DNA of 64,000 bases from positions 1-64,000 of the forward strand of contig NZ_PGSG01000119.1 of NCBI RefSeq assembly GCF_002843305.1, written 5' to 3'. A program made the translations under genes and the position numbers. The notes below the pieces were generated by a model. It was not told where the DNA came from and did not search any database. It saw nothing but the letters and a program-made list of their open reading frames with translations. Positions 8,803 to 17,091 of this stretch are shown piece after piece. Numbering within the stretch: the stretch's first letter is position 1; each line of letters begins with the position of its first letter. This DNA is from Streptomyces barkulensis (GTDB taxonomy: Bacteria > Actinomycetota > Actinomycetes > Streptomycetales > Streptomycetaceae).

Positions 8803-10356
8803 TCAGTCGACGAGTACCGACAAATCCTGCCCGGCCCGTGGCACCGCCACCGTCCCCCGGTCGTCCGGGAGCGTCTGCACGGTGAACATCGGGATGCCGT
8901 CGTCCTCCAGGGACAGCGTCCGGGCCGCGTACACCGTCCCGCCCGACAGCCGCTCGACGGTGAGCGCGTAACGCCCCTTCCCGCCCTCGGGCCGCAGGTC
9001 GTCGACGGCCGTGGTGGTGCCGGCCTTGAGGTCGAACGTCTTGCTGACCGGTTCGCCGCCGCCGCTGCCCGCCGACGCGGTCACCCGCACCTTGGCGGCC
9101 TTCTCCGGGGCGACCAGCGACAGGACCGTACCGCCGTCCTCGCCGCTCCTCGCTCCCGCGTCGCTCCCGGCCGCGGACGCCCGCTCCCGGACAGGGCCGG
9201 TGGCGGGGACGAACGCCGTCTCCTGCCGTGCCCCCTCGCCGCGCAGCACGCGCAGCGCCGCCACGACCCGGGCGCCGCCGCCCTCCTCGGCCGGGGAGAG
9301 GATCAGCGAACCCGGCTCGCCCCTGGTCACGTCGCCGAGGTCGACGGCGACGGTCGTGCCGCTCCTGACGTGGAGGGTCTCCTGGCCGGCGGGGGTGATG
9401 GCGCCGGTGGGGGTGGCCAGCCGCACCTTCAGGTCCACGTCCTTCTCACCGGGCGCGAAGGCGACCAGGCGTACGGCGGTGGCGTCGGCCGGAATGCCCG
9501 GCAGGACCAGGGAGCCGCGGGATTCGGCGGAGGCCGCCAGCCAGTCGCCGCCGAGCTTCTCGTCGAGCGACTGCACCTGGGCCCCGATCCGTCCGCTGCG
9601 CGCCACCACGTGCAGGACCACGTTGGTGACCGGCTCGCGCGAGAGCGTGGAGAGCAGCACGGGGACCGTGGAGCGGCCGGGGACGTTGAGGCCCTCGCCG
9701 CTCTCGGTCTTCACCGAGCCGTCCTTGCCGTACAGCTCCAGGTCGACCACGGCCGGGGCGTCGTCGGGGTTGGTCAGGTGGATGTAGTCGTGGCGCGACT
9801 TCGCGGTGCTCGCGCCGGGGAACCAGAACTCGGTGCCGGGTACGGTGCAGGACACGCCCAGCAGCCCGCGGCCGGTGCCCGCGGTGACGAGGGTGGTCTG
9901 CTGGACCGTCCAGCCGGGGGCGAGGCTTCCGTCGGCCGAGCCGGTCAGCGCGGGCGAGCCGCTGCTGTCCGCCTCGGTGGTGACCGGGACGCCGGGCTTC
10001 TCCAGGGGGACGACGGGGTCGGGCCCGTCGGCCCCCTTTCCGTCCTTTCCGTCCTTCCCGTCCTCGCCGCCGCGGCCGCCGCCTTCCAGGGTGCTCCCGG
10101 CCGGCAGCAGTCCGGCCCCGCTCCCCGCGCTCCCCTTCCGCTCGGTGTCGCCCTTGGGGGTGTAGGCCGTGTACGTGGTCTCGCCCACCTCCGAGGAGGC
10201 CGGCTGCGGGCACACCAGTGTGGAGCGTTCCACGGGGAGCCGGGCGGCGGCGGGACCGGCCGCGGGCTCGCCGGAGGGGGCGGTCAGCGCCGCGAGACCG
10301 GTGACGGCGGCCAGCGCGGCGACCACGCCGATCAGGGGGTTGGCGGTGCGGTTCAT
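8803..10356 (-). CDS. DUF5719 family secreted or membrane-anchored protein
   Basis: This 517-residue protein starts MNRTANPLIGVVAALAAVTG, an N-terminal hydrophobic segment (residues 8-27) that acts as a signal or anchor, so the rest is probably extracytoplasmic. The body has beta-rich repeats with FWFPGASTAKSRHDYIHLTN and several blocks of the form VVDLELYGKDG and KVRLATPTG, which look like tandem Ig-like or beta-sandwich modules. The start ATG overlaps the stop of the large glycosyltransferase gene (ATGA), so the two are translationally coupled and probably act together at the envelope. A Gly/Lys/Asp-rich linker lies at about residues 95-115. The function is unknown. Confidence 0.85.
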   Translation of the reverse strand: MNRTANPLIGVVAALAAVTGLAALTAPSGEPAAGPAAARLPVERSTLVCPQPASSEVGETTYTAYTPKGDTERKGSAGSGAGLLPAGSTLEGGGRGGEDGKDGKDGKGADGPDPVVPLEKPGVPVTTEADSSGSPALTGSADGSLAPGWTVQQTTLVTAGTGRGLLGVSCTVPGTEFWFPGASTAKSRHDYIHLTNPDDAPAVVDLELYGKDGSVKTESGEGLNVPGRSTVPVLLSTLSREPVTNVVLHVVARSGRIGAQVQSLDEKLGGDWLAASAESRGSLVLPGIPADATAVRLVAFAPGEKDVDLKVRLATPTGAITPAGQETLHVRSGTTVAVDLGDVTRGEPGSLILSPAEEGGGARVVAALRVLRGEGARQETAFVPATGPVRERASAAGSDAGARSGEDGGTVLSLVAPEKAAKVRVTASAGSGGGEPVSKTFDLKAGTTTAVDDLRPEGGKGRYALTVERLSGGTVYAARTLSLEDDGIPMFTVQTLPDDRGTVAVPRAGQDLSVLVD

Positions 10357-13300
10357 GCGCGGTCGCTCCTGTCGCCGTACGTCGTGCCGTCCTGGGCGCC
10401 GTGGCCGTACGCGCCGCCGTCGTACGTGTCGCCGTACGCGCCGCCGTGCGGGCCGCCGTCGTATGTGTCGCCGTACGCGCCGCCGTGCGGGCCGCCGTCG
10501 TATGTGTCGCCGTACGAGTCGCCCTGCGGAGGCCGCCCGCCCTGCGCGTACGGGTCGCCCTGGCCGGCGTACTGCTCGTACCGCTGCCCGTCCCAGCCGT
10601 CCCAGCCCTGCTGCTGCGCGTACGAGGGCTGGGGCTGCGGGGCCGGCTCGTACTCCGGTCCGGGTGCCGGTTCCGGCTCGGCCCCCGGCTCGGCCCCCGG
10701 CGGCGGACCGTCCGCCGCCTCCTGCGCCGCGCGCAGCCTGCGGGCCCGCCGGCCCTCGCCCTCCACCGGCTGGGCGGGTACCGTCTCGGCCGCCTCGGGC
10801 AGGTCGTCGTCGATCTCCCGGCGGCGTCCCGGCAGCGCCATGACCAGCACCACCAGCATCAGGAAGCCCTGCGCCCACACCCATGCGGTGTGCGTCACGG
10901 GAGTCTCGTGGACCAGCTCCAGCCGGCCGCCCTGCGCGGGCAGTTCGAAGCCCTGCGCCCAGCCGTCCACGGTGACGGGCTTCAGCGGACGCCCGTCCAG
11001 CGTGGCCCGCCAGCCGGGGTCGGCGGTGTCGGCGATCCGCAGCACCCGCCCGGCGGGTCCGGCGGGGACGTCGGCGCGCGCCTCGACCGGCCCGGCCGCG
11101 ACGGTCACCGGTTCGGCCGCCGCGCCGTCCTTCCCCTCCGGGGGGACGACGGTGATCCGGGCGACCTGGGCGTCCACCCGCCACAGCGCGCTGCCGTCCT
11201 CCTGGCTGAGCCGGGACAGGCCCGGTGTCGCGTCCAGCACCGCGCTCATCTCGCGGGGGGCGCCGTCGCGCACCAGGACGTAGCGGACGGCGTAGCCGCT
11301 GAGCTGCTCGGCCTGGTCGGCGCCGGAGCCCGCGACCAGATTGGCGACGATCCCGTCCAGCCGCCGGTCGCTCCCGGCCTCGCGGGCCGTGTCACCGTCG
11401 CCCAGCCGGGCGCCGGAGCCGCGGACGAGGGTGTACGAGACCCGGGCCGCCGCGGACGAGGTGCTGTTTCCGGCGTTCGCTGCGTTCCCGGCGCCGGTGT
11501 CCCCGTCGAGGACGAGGGTGCGCGGCCGGTCCCGGGTGCCGCTCTCCTCGGCGACGAACGCCGGGACCTGCACCGGGCTGCGCCGCGACAGCGGTCCGTC
11601 GGCGCCGGCCGCCGTCCAGACGGCGGCGGCCACCAGGGGCGCCACGGCGGCCGCGAGGCCGATCAGGGCCGCGACCGGCTGCCGCCAGCCGAAGCTCTGG
11701 GCCGCGACCCGGCCGCGTGCGCCCTCGGCGCCGAGCACGGCCGCGGCCAGCAGGCCCAGGCCGTAGACGAGGGTGGCGGGTCCGGCCCAGCCGGAGCCGC
11801 CGGTGAGCGCGGCGAAGAGCAGGCCGGTCAGGGCGGTGGCCCAGGCGGCCAGGATCGCGGTGCGCCGCTCGGAGCGCAGCAGCGCGGCGAGGGCGGCGAG
11901 CACGACGCCGGCGAAGAGCATCCCGCCCACCGTCCCTGGTCCGCCGGGGTCGAGGGTCAGCAGTCCGGTGGCGGAGGCGCTGCCCTCGCCGTACGGCAGC
12001 CCCGCCTCGCGCAGGAAGGCCGAGGGGCTGGTGAGCAGTTCCAGCGACCACGGCGCCAGCAGCACCATCGGCACCACCAGCAGTACGGCGGCGCGGACCG
12101 CGTACGCCCCGGTGTGGGCGCGCTGCCGGGCCCGCAGGGCCAGTACGGTCACCGCGAGTACGGCGGCGACCGGCCAGAGGACGGGGGTGAAGGCGGTGGT
12201 GAGGGTGAGCAGCAGCGTCAGGGCCCACACGGGGCGCCAGCCCGGCCGGCCGTCCCCGGCCGTCCGCAGCCCCGAGGCCGCGACCGCGGCCCGGGCCATC
12301 AGCGGCAGGACGATCGCGAGCAGGGCGGTGCCGAGCCGGCCGCCCGCCAGGGCGCCGGTGACGGCGGGCAGGAAGGCGTAGGCGACCGCGCCCCAGGCGC
12401 GCAGCAGCCGGGAGGCGACCAGCGGCCGGGAGGCGAAGTAGGCGGTGAGTCCGGCCAGCGGCACCGAGCAGACCAGCAGCAGGGTGAGGGTGAATCCGGT
12501 GCTGCCGAGGAAGACGGTGGCGAGCGTGGCGAGGACCGCCAGGTACGGCGGGGCGGACTCGGCGGCGCCGGTGCCCACCGGCTGCCAGGTCTCCAGGTGG
12601 CGCGACCACAGCTCGGCGGCGGAGCCGGGCGCGGGCAGCAGTGCGCCGCCGGCCAGCGCCCCGCCGCCCAGCAGGTCGCGGCAGGCGACCAGGGAGGCCA
12701 GGAGGAGCACGGCGAAGAGCACGGGCCCCGGCTTGCGGGCGATCCGCTTCAGCCGGGCGAACTGCTCGACCTCCAGGAAGTCGGCGTCGTCGTCGCCGGG
12801 CCCGGTCTCGACGGCGCCGTGCCGCGCGCCGGAGGAGGCGTCGGGGTCGGAGCGCCGGGCGAGACTGCCCGCCACCTGCTCGGCGGTGGCGCGTACGGTC
12901 GCGCCCGGGGGCGGGAAGAGGGGGCGCAGCTCCGAGTGCGCGACCGCGGGTCTGCCGCGCCTGCGCCGGGCGGCGAGGACGCGTTCGGGGCGCAGGAGGG
13001 TGCCCATGAGCCCCCTGAACTCGTCGAGCGCCTGCCCGGGCACCTTGCCGACCAGATAGGCGAGCATCCTCAGCAGGGTGCCGACGACCAGGCGCAGCAG
13101 GACCCAGGGCAGCTTCTTTCCCGGGGCGTTGACGAGCAGTGTGTAGACCGCGCCCGCCTTGTCCACGCGGTGCGGGCCGGCGACCGAGCGCCCGACGCAG
13201 TCGATGGGCCGCCTCTCCCGGGAGGACGCCTCGGCGTGCCGGACGACGGCGTCGGGCGCGACGAGCACCCGGTACCCGGCGGCCTGGGCCCGCCAGCACA

Positions 13301-14093
13301 GGTCCACGTCGTCGCGCATCAGCGGCAGGTAGCGGTCGAAGCCGCCGAGCCGCTCGAAGACGTCGCGCCGTATGAGCATGCCGGCGGTGGAGACGGACAG
13401 CACCTGCCGCACCTGGTCGTGCTGGCCCTGGTCCTGCTCCCGGCGGTCCAGGCCGGTCCAGCGCCGGCCGCTGTCGGCGATGGAGACGCCGACCTCCAGC
13501 AACTGCCGGCGGTTGTACCAGCTGCGCAGCTTGGGGCCGACGACGGCGGCCGACTCGTCGGCGTCGGCGACGCGGAGCAGCTCGGCGAGGGCGTCCGGCG
13601 CGGGCGCGCAGTCGTCGTGCAGCAGCCACAGCCACTGGACGGGTTCGCCGTAGGGCAGTTCGGGCATGTCGTAGGCGTCGTCGCGCCAGGTCCGGGTGAC
13701 CGGGTCCCAGCCGCTGGGCCGCTTCAGGTAGGGCAGGTCCTCGGGGCCGAGGACGGGCGCGGTGCGGGCCGCCTCGCCGACCGCCGCGCCGAAGCCGGTG
13801 CGGCGGGCGAGGTGCAGTACGCGGTCGGGGCCGAGCGCCTCGGCGACCAGCCGCGCGGAGTCGTCGGCGCTGCCGGTGTCGGCGGCGATCACGTCCTGCA
13901 CCGGCCGCTCCTGACCGGTGATCGCGGCCAGGGCGTCGGGCAGCCAGCGCTCGCCGTCGTGGGAGACGAGTACGGCGGTGACGACGTGCCGGGGGAACTC
14001 CGGCGGCCCGCCGGGGTCGGCCTCGGGCCGTGGTGAGGCGAACGCTGCTGTGGCCGCCTCGTACTGGGCCGCCGGGTGACTGTGCACGGACAT
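10353..14093 (-). CDS. Large membrane glycosyltransferase, family 2
   Basis: This 1246-residue protein starts MSVHSHPAAQYEAATAAF. Residues 30-330 form a GT2 domain: VTAVLVSHDGERWLPDALAA, VIAADTGSADDSA, LLHDDCAPAPDALAEL, and the acceptor-loop region LMRDDVDLCWRAQAAGYR. Residues from about 360 to 1080 carry many hydrophobic segments, roughly a dozen TM helices with an extracytoplasmic domain. The tail is low complexity with YGDTYDGGPHGGA repeats. It looks like a polyprenol- or nucleotide-sugar-using envelope glycosyltransferase. The donor is unknown, but nearby GDP-mannose genes suggest mannose. The gene is coupled to DUF5719 by a 4-bp overlap. The start ATG at 14093 is less certain than the family. 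Confidence 0.88.
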   Translation of the reverse strand: MSVHSHPAAQYEAATAAFASPRPEADPGGPPEFPRHVVTAVLVSHDGERWLPDALAAITGQERPVQDVIAADTGSADDSARLVAEALGPDRVLHLARRTGFGAAVGEAARTAPVLGPEDLPYLKRPSGWDPVTRTWRDDAYDMPELPYGEPVQWLWLLHDDCAPAPDALAELLRVADADESAAVVGPKLRSWYNRRQLLEVGVSIADSGRRWTGLDRREQDQGQHDQVRQVLSVSTAGMLIRRDVFERLGGFDRYLPLMRDDVDLCWRAQAAGYRVLVAPDAVVRHAEASSRERRPIDCVGRSVAGPHRVDKAGAVYTLLVNAPGKKLPWVLLRLVVGTLLRMLAYLVGKVPGQALDEFRGLMGTLLRPERVLAARRRRGRPAVAHSELRPLFPPPGATVRATAEQVAGSLARRSDPDASSGARHGAVETGPGDDDADFLEVEQFARLKRIARKPGPVLFAVLLLASLVACRDLLGGGALAGGALLPAPGSAAELWSRHLETWQPVGTGAAESAPPYLAVLATLATVFLGSTGFTLTLLLVCSVPLAGLTAYFASRPLVASRLLRAWGAVAYAFLPAVTGALAGGRLGTALLAIVLPLMARAAVAASGLRTAGDGRPGWRPVWALTLLLTLTTAFTPVLWPVAAVLAVTVLALRARQRAHTGAYAVRAAVLLVVPMVLLAPWSLELLTSPSAFLREAGLPYGEGSASATGLLTLDPGGPGTVGGMLFAGVVLAALAALLRSERRTAILAAWATALTGLLFAALTGGSGWAGPATLVYGLGLLAAAVLGAEGARGRVAAQSFGWRQPVAALIGLAAAVAPLVAAAVWTAAGADGPLSRRSPVQVPAFVAEESGTRDRPRTLVLDGDTGAGNAANAGNSTSSAAARVSYTLVRGSGARLGDGDTAREAGSDRRLDGIVANLVAGSGADQAEQLSGYAVRYVLVRDGAPREMSAVLDATPGLSRLSQEDGSALWRVDAQVARITVVPPEGKDGAAAEPVTVAAGPVEARADVPAGPAGRVLRIADTADPGWRATLDGRPLKPVTVDGWAQGFELPAQGGRLELVHETPVTHTAWVWAQGFLMLVVLVMALPGRRREIDDDLPEAAETVPAQPVEGEGRRARRLRAAQEAADGPPPGAEPGAEPEPAPGPEYEPAPQPQPSYAQQQGWDGWDGQRYEQYAGQGDPYAQGGRPPQGDSYGDTYDGGPHGGAYGDTYDGGPHGGAYGDTYDGGAYGHGAQDGTTYGDRSDRA
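10431..10508. repeat. Perfect 39-bp tandem duplication in the glycosyltransferase tail
   Basis: The copies 10431-10469 and 10470-10508 are identical, with a shortened third copy at about 10404-10430. The period is a multiple of three and encodes 13-residue Tyr/Gly/Asp/His-rich repeats near the C-terminus. Confidence 0.95.
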
Positions 14094-14475
14094 CGGGGTA
14101 GGGGCCCTCCGGCCGGGGTCCGGGGGTCGCCCCCCGGAAGGCTGCTGCGTCGGACTGCTGGAAGTGTGCTGGACGCGGGTGCCGTGCGCTCGGCGGCCGC
14201 GTCGTGGACGGCTCCCCACACTAATGGCTGTACGCGCCCCGGCGTCCGGGGTCCCAGGTAGTGGATACCCGCGCAGCGATCCGCCCCCGCGCGGTGCGCG
14301 GGGGCGGATCGGGTGCTCTGTGGTCCGTGCGGCGTTCCGTGCCGTTTCGTCCGCCGGTTCCCTGTGTCTCCTCTTCCGCCGCTTCTGCTTCTTCTGCCGC
14401 TTCGTCAGGCGGCCGCACGGCCGGGGTGTTGTGCGAGCCTTCGCCGGGAGGGCGGGGACGGGCGGTGCCGGTCCG
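14094..14475. other. Intergenic region between whiB and the glycosyltransferase gene
   Basis: This gap of 382 bp holds the terminator for whiB (14278-14310) and the leader of the glycosyltransferase gene. The stretch 14365-14410 is a TTC/TCC/GCC-rich low-complexity run. I recognise no promoter. Confidence 0.5.
14278..14310. terminator. 15-bp perfect hairpin terminator after whiB
   Basis: The arms 14278-14292 and 14296-14310 pair perfectly around a 3-nt loop. It lies downstream of whiB on the minus strand and upstream of the glycosyltransferase gene. Confidence 0.8.
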
Positions 14476-14739
14476 TCAGACGGCGGCCTTCTTCAGGCGG
14501 CGGCGCTCACGCTCCGACAGGCCGCCCCAGATGCCGAAGCGCTCGTCGTTGGCGAGGGCGTACTCGAGGCACTCGGAGCGGACCTCGCAGGCGAGGCAGA
14601 CCTTCTTGGCCTCTCTGGTGGAACCGCCCTTCTCCGGGAAGAAGGACTCGGGGTCGGTCTGGGCGCACAACGCGCGCTCCTGCCAGCCGAGCTCCTCGTC
14701 CGCCTCTTCGACCAGCAGTTGTTCGAACAGCTCGGTCAT
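14476..14739 (-). CDS. whiB: WhiB sporulation regulator (Fe-S cluster protein)
   Basis: This 87-residue protein has four iron-sulfur ligand cysteines: C25, and C48, C51 and C57 in VCLACEVRSEC. The GIWGG turn is followed by the basic C-terminal DNA-contact segment ERERRRLKK. From the literature, WhiB acts with WhiA to start sporulation septation in Streptomyces. The start at 14739 (MTELFEQLLVEEADEELGW) gives the exact family length; the in-frame ATG upstream would include promoter DNA. The location next to F420 genes is shared with mycobacterial whiB2 as I recall. Identification is secure. Confidence 0.96.
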   Translation of the reverse strand: MTELFEQLLVEEADEELGWQERALCAQTDPESFFPEKGGSTREAKKVCLACEVRSECLEYALANDERFGIWGGLSERERRRLKKAAV

Positions 14740-14811
14740 GCGCGCCCCTCGTCTGTCTTTACGTCCCCGTGATGCTGTCGTTATCGATCCCGGCCGAACG
14801 ACACGAGTGAA

Positions 14812-14841
14812 ATTACAAGTGTGTACATCCACGCGAGTCAA
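14812..14841 (-). promoter_or_regulatory. Probable whiB promoter (-35 TTGACT, -10 TGTAAT)
   Basis: On the minus strand TTGACT (14836-14841) and TGTAAT (14812-14817) are separated by 18 nt. This implies a start near 14805 and a leader of about 65 nt. The fit to the vegetative sigma consensus is good and the surrounding DNA is AT-rich. whiB in S. coelicolor is known to have two promoters; this could be either. Confidence 0.6.
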
Positions 14842-15017
14842 GCCGAGATCTGCTATTGGGCCCGTTATTCACTCTGCGGAACCAAACCCTTGCATTAAGT
14901 GTTTAAATCATCACAAACCATGACAGCCGGATCGGACATCTCGCCCAACCGACCCTCCCGTCCGGAAGGACGCGCCCGAGACCGGCCGCGTTGCCCTCCA
15001 CGCTCCGAAGCGACCTC

Positions 15018-15035
15018 GATCACACTCTGATCACA
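15018..15035. repeat. Direct repeat GATCACA-N4-GATCACA
   Basis: Two identical 7-mers start 11 bp apart (15018-15024 and 15029-15035), so they lie on the same helix face. They are about 280 bp upstream of whiB. This could be a regulator site, but no known regulator is assigned. Confidence 0.6.
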
Positions 15036-15550
15036 GATCCACAACGACGTTTGTACGTGCGGATGTTGCGCCACTTGTCCGCTCCCGGCGCGCATAAACC
15101 TTTCGCCGGCCCCGACAACCGGAAGTGGTGAAACCCGCCTGCCAAACGGGCCGTCCGGTTGACGGCCGTTTGACAGCGGGACGATGTACCCGTTCTCCTT
15201 GGTGCCATGCCAGCGATCCGCTCGTTCAGCCCGGCCCGCCACCGCGGGGCCCTTCGCGCTGCCCGGGCCCGCTGTCGCTGTTGCCGTCGTTGAGGTCCTG
15301 GGTCGAGGTTCCGAGGCTCCCCGGGCTCTGAGGTCTCCCGAGTCCTGAGGTCCACCGGCCTCCGGCGTTTCCGAGGCGCACCGAGTCGCCGGGACGGCCG
15401 GGACCGGCGGTGGCCGGCCGGTTGCGCGGGAGCACCCTTCCGCCGCGGTCTTCCGCCCCCTCCTCCCTCCCGCCTCCCCTTCCCGGCCCCGGTGCCTCCC
15501 CGGGCTCCGCCCTTCCCCGCTCCGACCGCGCCCCAGAGGAACTCCCCACC

Positions 15551-16084
15551 GTGAACAGTGACGTCGAGATCGCCGGCGACCCGCTCGCCGTCCCCCACCT
15601 CCTGCCGCCCGTCCCCGAACACCCCTCCACCGTCGCCGGGTTCGCCGGCCTCGCCCGTACGATCGCCGCCGACCGCACCGCATGGGCCCCACTGGTGCGG
15701 TACGACGCCACCACCCGCTGGTACCACCGGCTGCGCACCGGGCCCGGCTACGAGGTCTGGCTGCTGAGCTGGGTGCCGGGCCAGGGCAGCGGACCGCACG
15801 GCCACGGCCCCTCCTCCGGGGTCCTCACCGTCCTGGACGGCGAGCTGACCGAGCGGACCGCGAGCGGGGAGCGCGCGCTGCGCGCCGGCGCGCAGCGGGT
15901 GTTCGCGCCCGGTTACGTCCACGAGGTCGTCAACGACACCCTCGAGCCGGCCGTCAGCCTGCACGTGTACTTCCCCGGCCTCACCGAGATGCCGATGCAC
16001 GCCCCGCACGCCGTCTCGTGCGCTCCGGCGCGGCGGGGCGTCAGCCCGGCCCCGGACGCGCCCCGCAGCCCGCTGCCGGGCTGA
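15551..16084 (+). CDS. Cysteine dioxygenase family cupin
   Basis: This 177-residue protein starts with GTG (VNSDVEIAGDPLAVPHLLP), with GAGGA about 10 nt upstream. The cupin core GSGPHGHGPSSGVLTVLDGE gives the two metal-ligand histidines, and YVHEVVND supplies the third. These are the iron site of thiol dioxygenases that oxidise cysteine to cysteine sulfinate. The family includes 3-mercaptopropionate dioxygenases, so the thiol substrate is not fixed by sequence alone. It precedes cofD by 44 bp on the same strand and may share its transcript. Confidence 0.85.
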   Translation: MNSDVEIAGDPLAVPHLLPPVPEHPSTVAGFAGLARTIAADRTAWAPLVRYDATTRWYHRLRTGPGYEVWLLSWVPGQGSGPHGHGPSSGVLTVLDGELTERTASGERALRAGAQRVFAPGYVHEVVNDTLEPAVSLHVYFPGLTEMPMHAPHAVSCAPARRGVSPAPDAPRSPLPG

Positions 16085-16128
16085 CGCCCCGGCCGGGCAG
16101 ACCGGCTCCGGACTGAGAGACTGTCCGC

Positions 16129-17091
16129 ATGCAGCGCATTGTGGTTCTGGCCGGGGGCATCGGTGGTGCCCGCTTCCTGCGTGGACTGAAGGAGGCCGCA
16201 CCCGACGCCGAGATCACGGTCGTCGGCAACACCGGCGACGACATCCACCTGTTCGGCCTCAAGGTCTGCCCGGACCTCGACACGGTGATGTACACCCTGG
16301 GAGGCGGCATCCACGAGGAGCAGGGCTGGGGCCGCGCGGACGAGACCTTCACCGTGAAGGAGGAGCTGGCGGCGTACGGCGTCGGCCCCGACTGGTTCGG
16401 TCTGGGCGACCGCGACTTCGCCACCCACATCGTGCGCACCCAGATGATCGGCGCCGGCTATCCGCTCAGCGCCGTCACCGAGGCGCTGTGCGCGCGCTGG
16501 CGTCCGGGGGTGCGGCTGCTGCCGATGACCGACGACCGGGTCGAGACCCATGTGGTGATCGAGGCCGAGGACGGCGGCCGCAAGGCCGTGCACTTCCAGG
16601 AGTACTGGGTGCGGCTGCGGGCCTCGGTGCCCGCGCAGGCGGTGATCCCGGTGGGCGCCGAGCAGGCCAAGCCGGCTCCGGGCGTGCTGGAGGCCCTCGC
16701 GGAGGCGGACGTGGTCCTCTTCCCGCCGTCCAATCCGGTGGTCAGCATCGGCACCATCCTCGCCGTGCCCGGCATCCGCGAGGCGATCGCCGACGCCGGG
16801 GTGCCGGTGGTCGGCCTGTCCCCCGTCATCGGGGGCGCCCCGGTGCGCGGGATGGCCGACAGGATGCTGGCCGCCATCGGTGTGGAGACCACGGCCGAGG
16901 CGGTGGCCGGGCACTACGGGTCCGGGCTGCTGGACGGCTGGCTGGTGGACACCGCCGACTCCGGCGCGGTGCCCGGGGTGGAGGCGGCGGGCATCCGCTG
17001 CCGGGCCGTGCCGCTGCTGATGACGGACGTCGGGGCCACCGCCCGGATGGCGCGCGAGGCGCTCGCCCTCGCCGGGGAGGTGCGGATGTGA
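16129..17091 (+). CDS. cofD: 2-phospho-L-lactate (phosphoenolpyruvyl) transferase of F420 synthesis
   Basis: CofD/FbiA joins the guanylylated phospholactate or phosphoenolpyruvate unit to the deazaflavin FO, giving F420-0 or its dehydro form. The 320-residue protein starts MQRIVVLAGGIGGARFLRGL, the nucleotide-binding loop of the family. It continues with VVGNTGDDIHLFGLKVCPDLD and ends in EALALAGEVRM. Its stop overlaps the start of fbiB by 4 bp, so the two are coupled. FO synthase (fbiC) and the guanylyltransferase (cofC/fbiD) are not in the window. Confidence 0.96.
   Translation: MQRIVVLAGGIGGARFLRGLKEAAPDAEITVVGNTGDDIHLFGLKVCPDLDTVMYTLGGGIHEEQGWGRADETFTVKEELAAYGVGPDWFGLGDRDFATHIVRTQMIGAGYPLSAVTEALCARWRPGVRLLPMTDDRVETHVVIEAEDGGRKAVHFQEYWVRLRASVPAQAVIPVGAEQAKPAPGVLEALAEADVVLFPPSNPVVSIGTILAVPGIREAIADAGVPVVGLSPVIGGAPVRGMADRMLAAIGVETTAEAVAGHYGSGLLDGWLVDTADSGAVPGVEAAGIRCRAVPLLMTDVGATARMAREALALAGEVRM

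Larger units (their letters stand above)
14740..15550. other. 811-bp divergent regulatory region between whiB and the cysteine dioxygenase gene
   Basis: The whiB-proximal part (14760-15060) is unusually AT-rich for this genome and contains the whiB promoter, a TTAAGTGTTTAA near-palindrome at 14895-14906, and a direct repeat at 15018-15035. A bulged inverted repeat (CAAACGG...CCGTTTG) spans 15143-15172, with TTGACA at 15170-15175 but no clear -10. The rest (15190-15550) is GC-rich with short GAGGT repeats and no believable gene. Confidence 0.6.

Noticed and set aside
10401..14036. A 1211-codon plus-strand frame opposite the large glycosyltransferase
   Set aside because: Same mirror-frame effect. 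The minus-strand frame has clear GT2 motifs and membrane segments.
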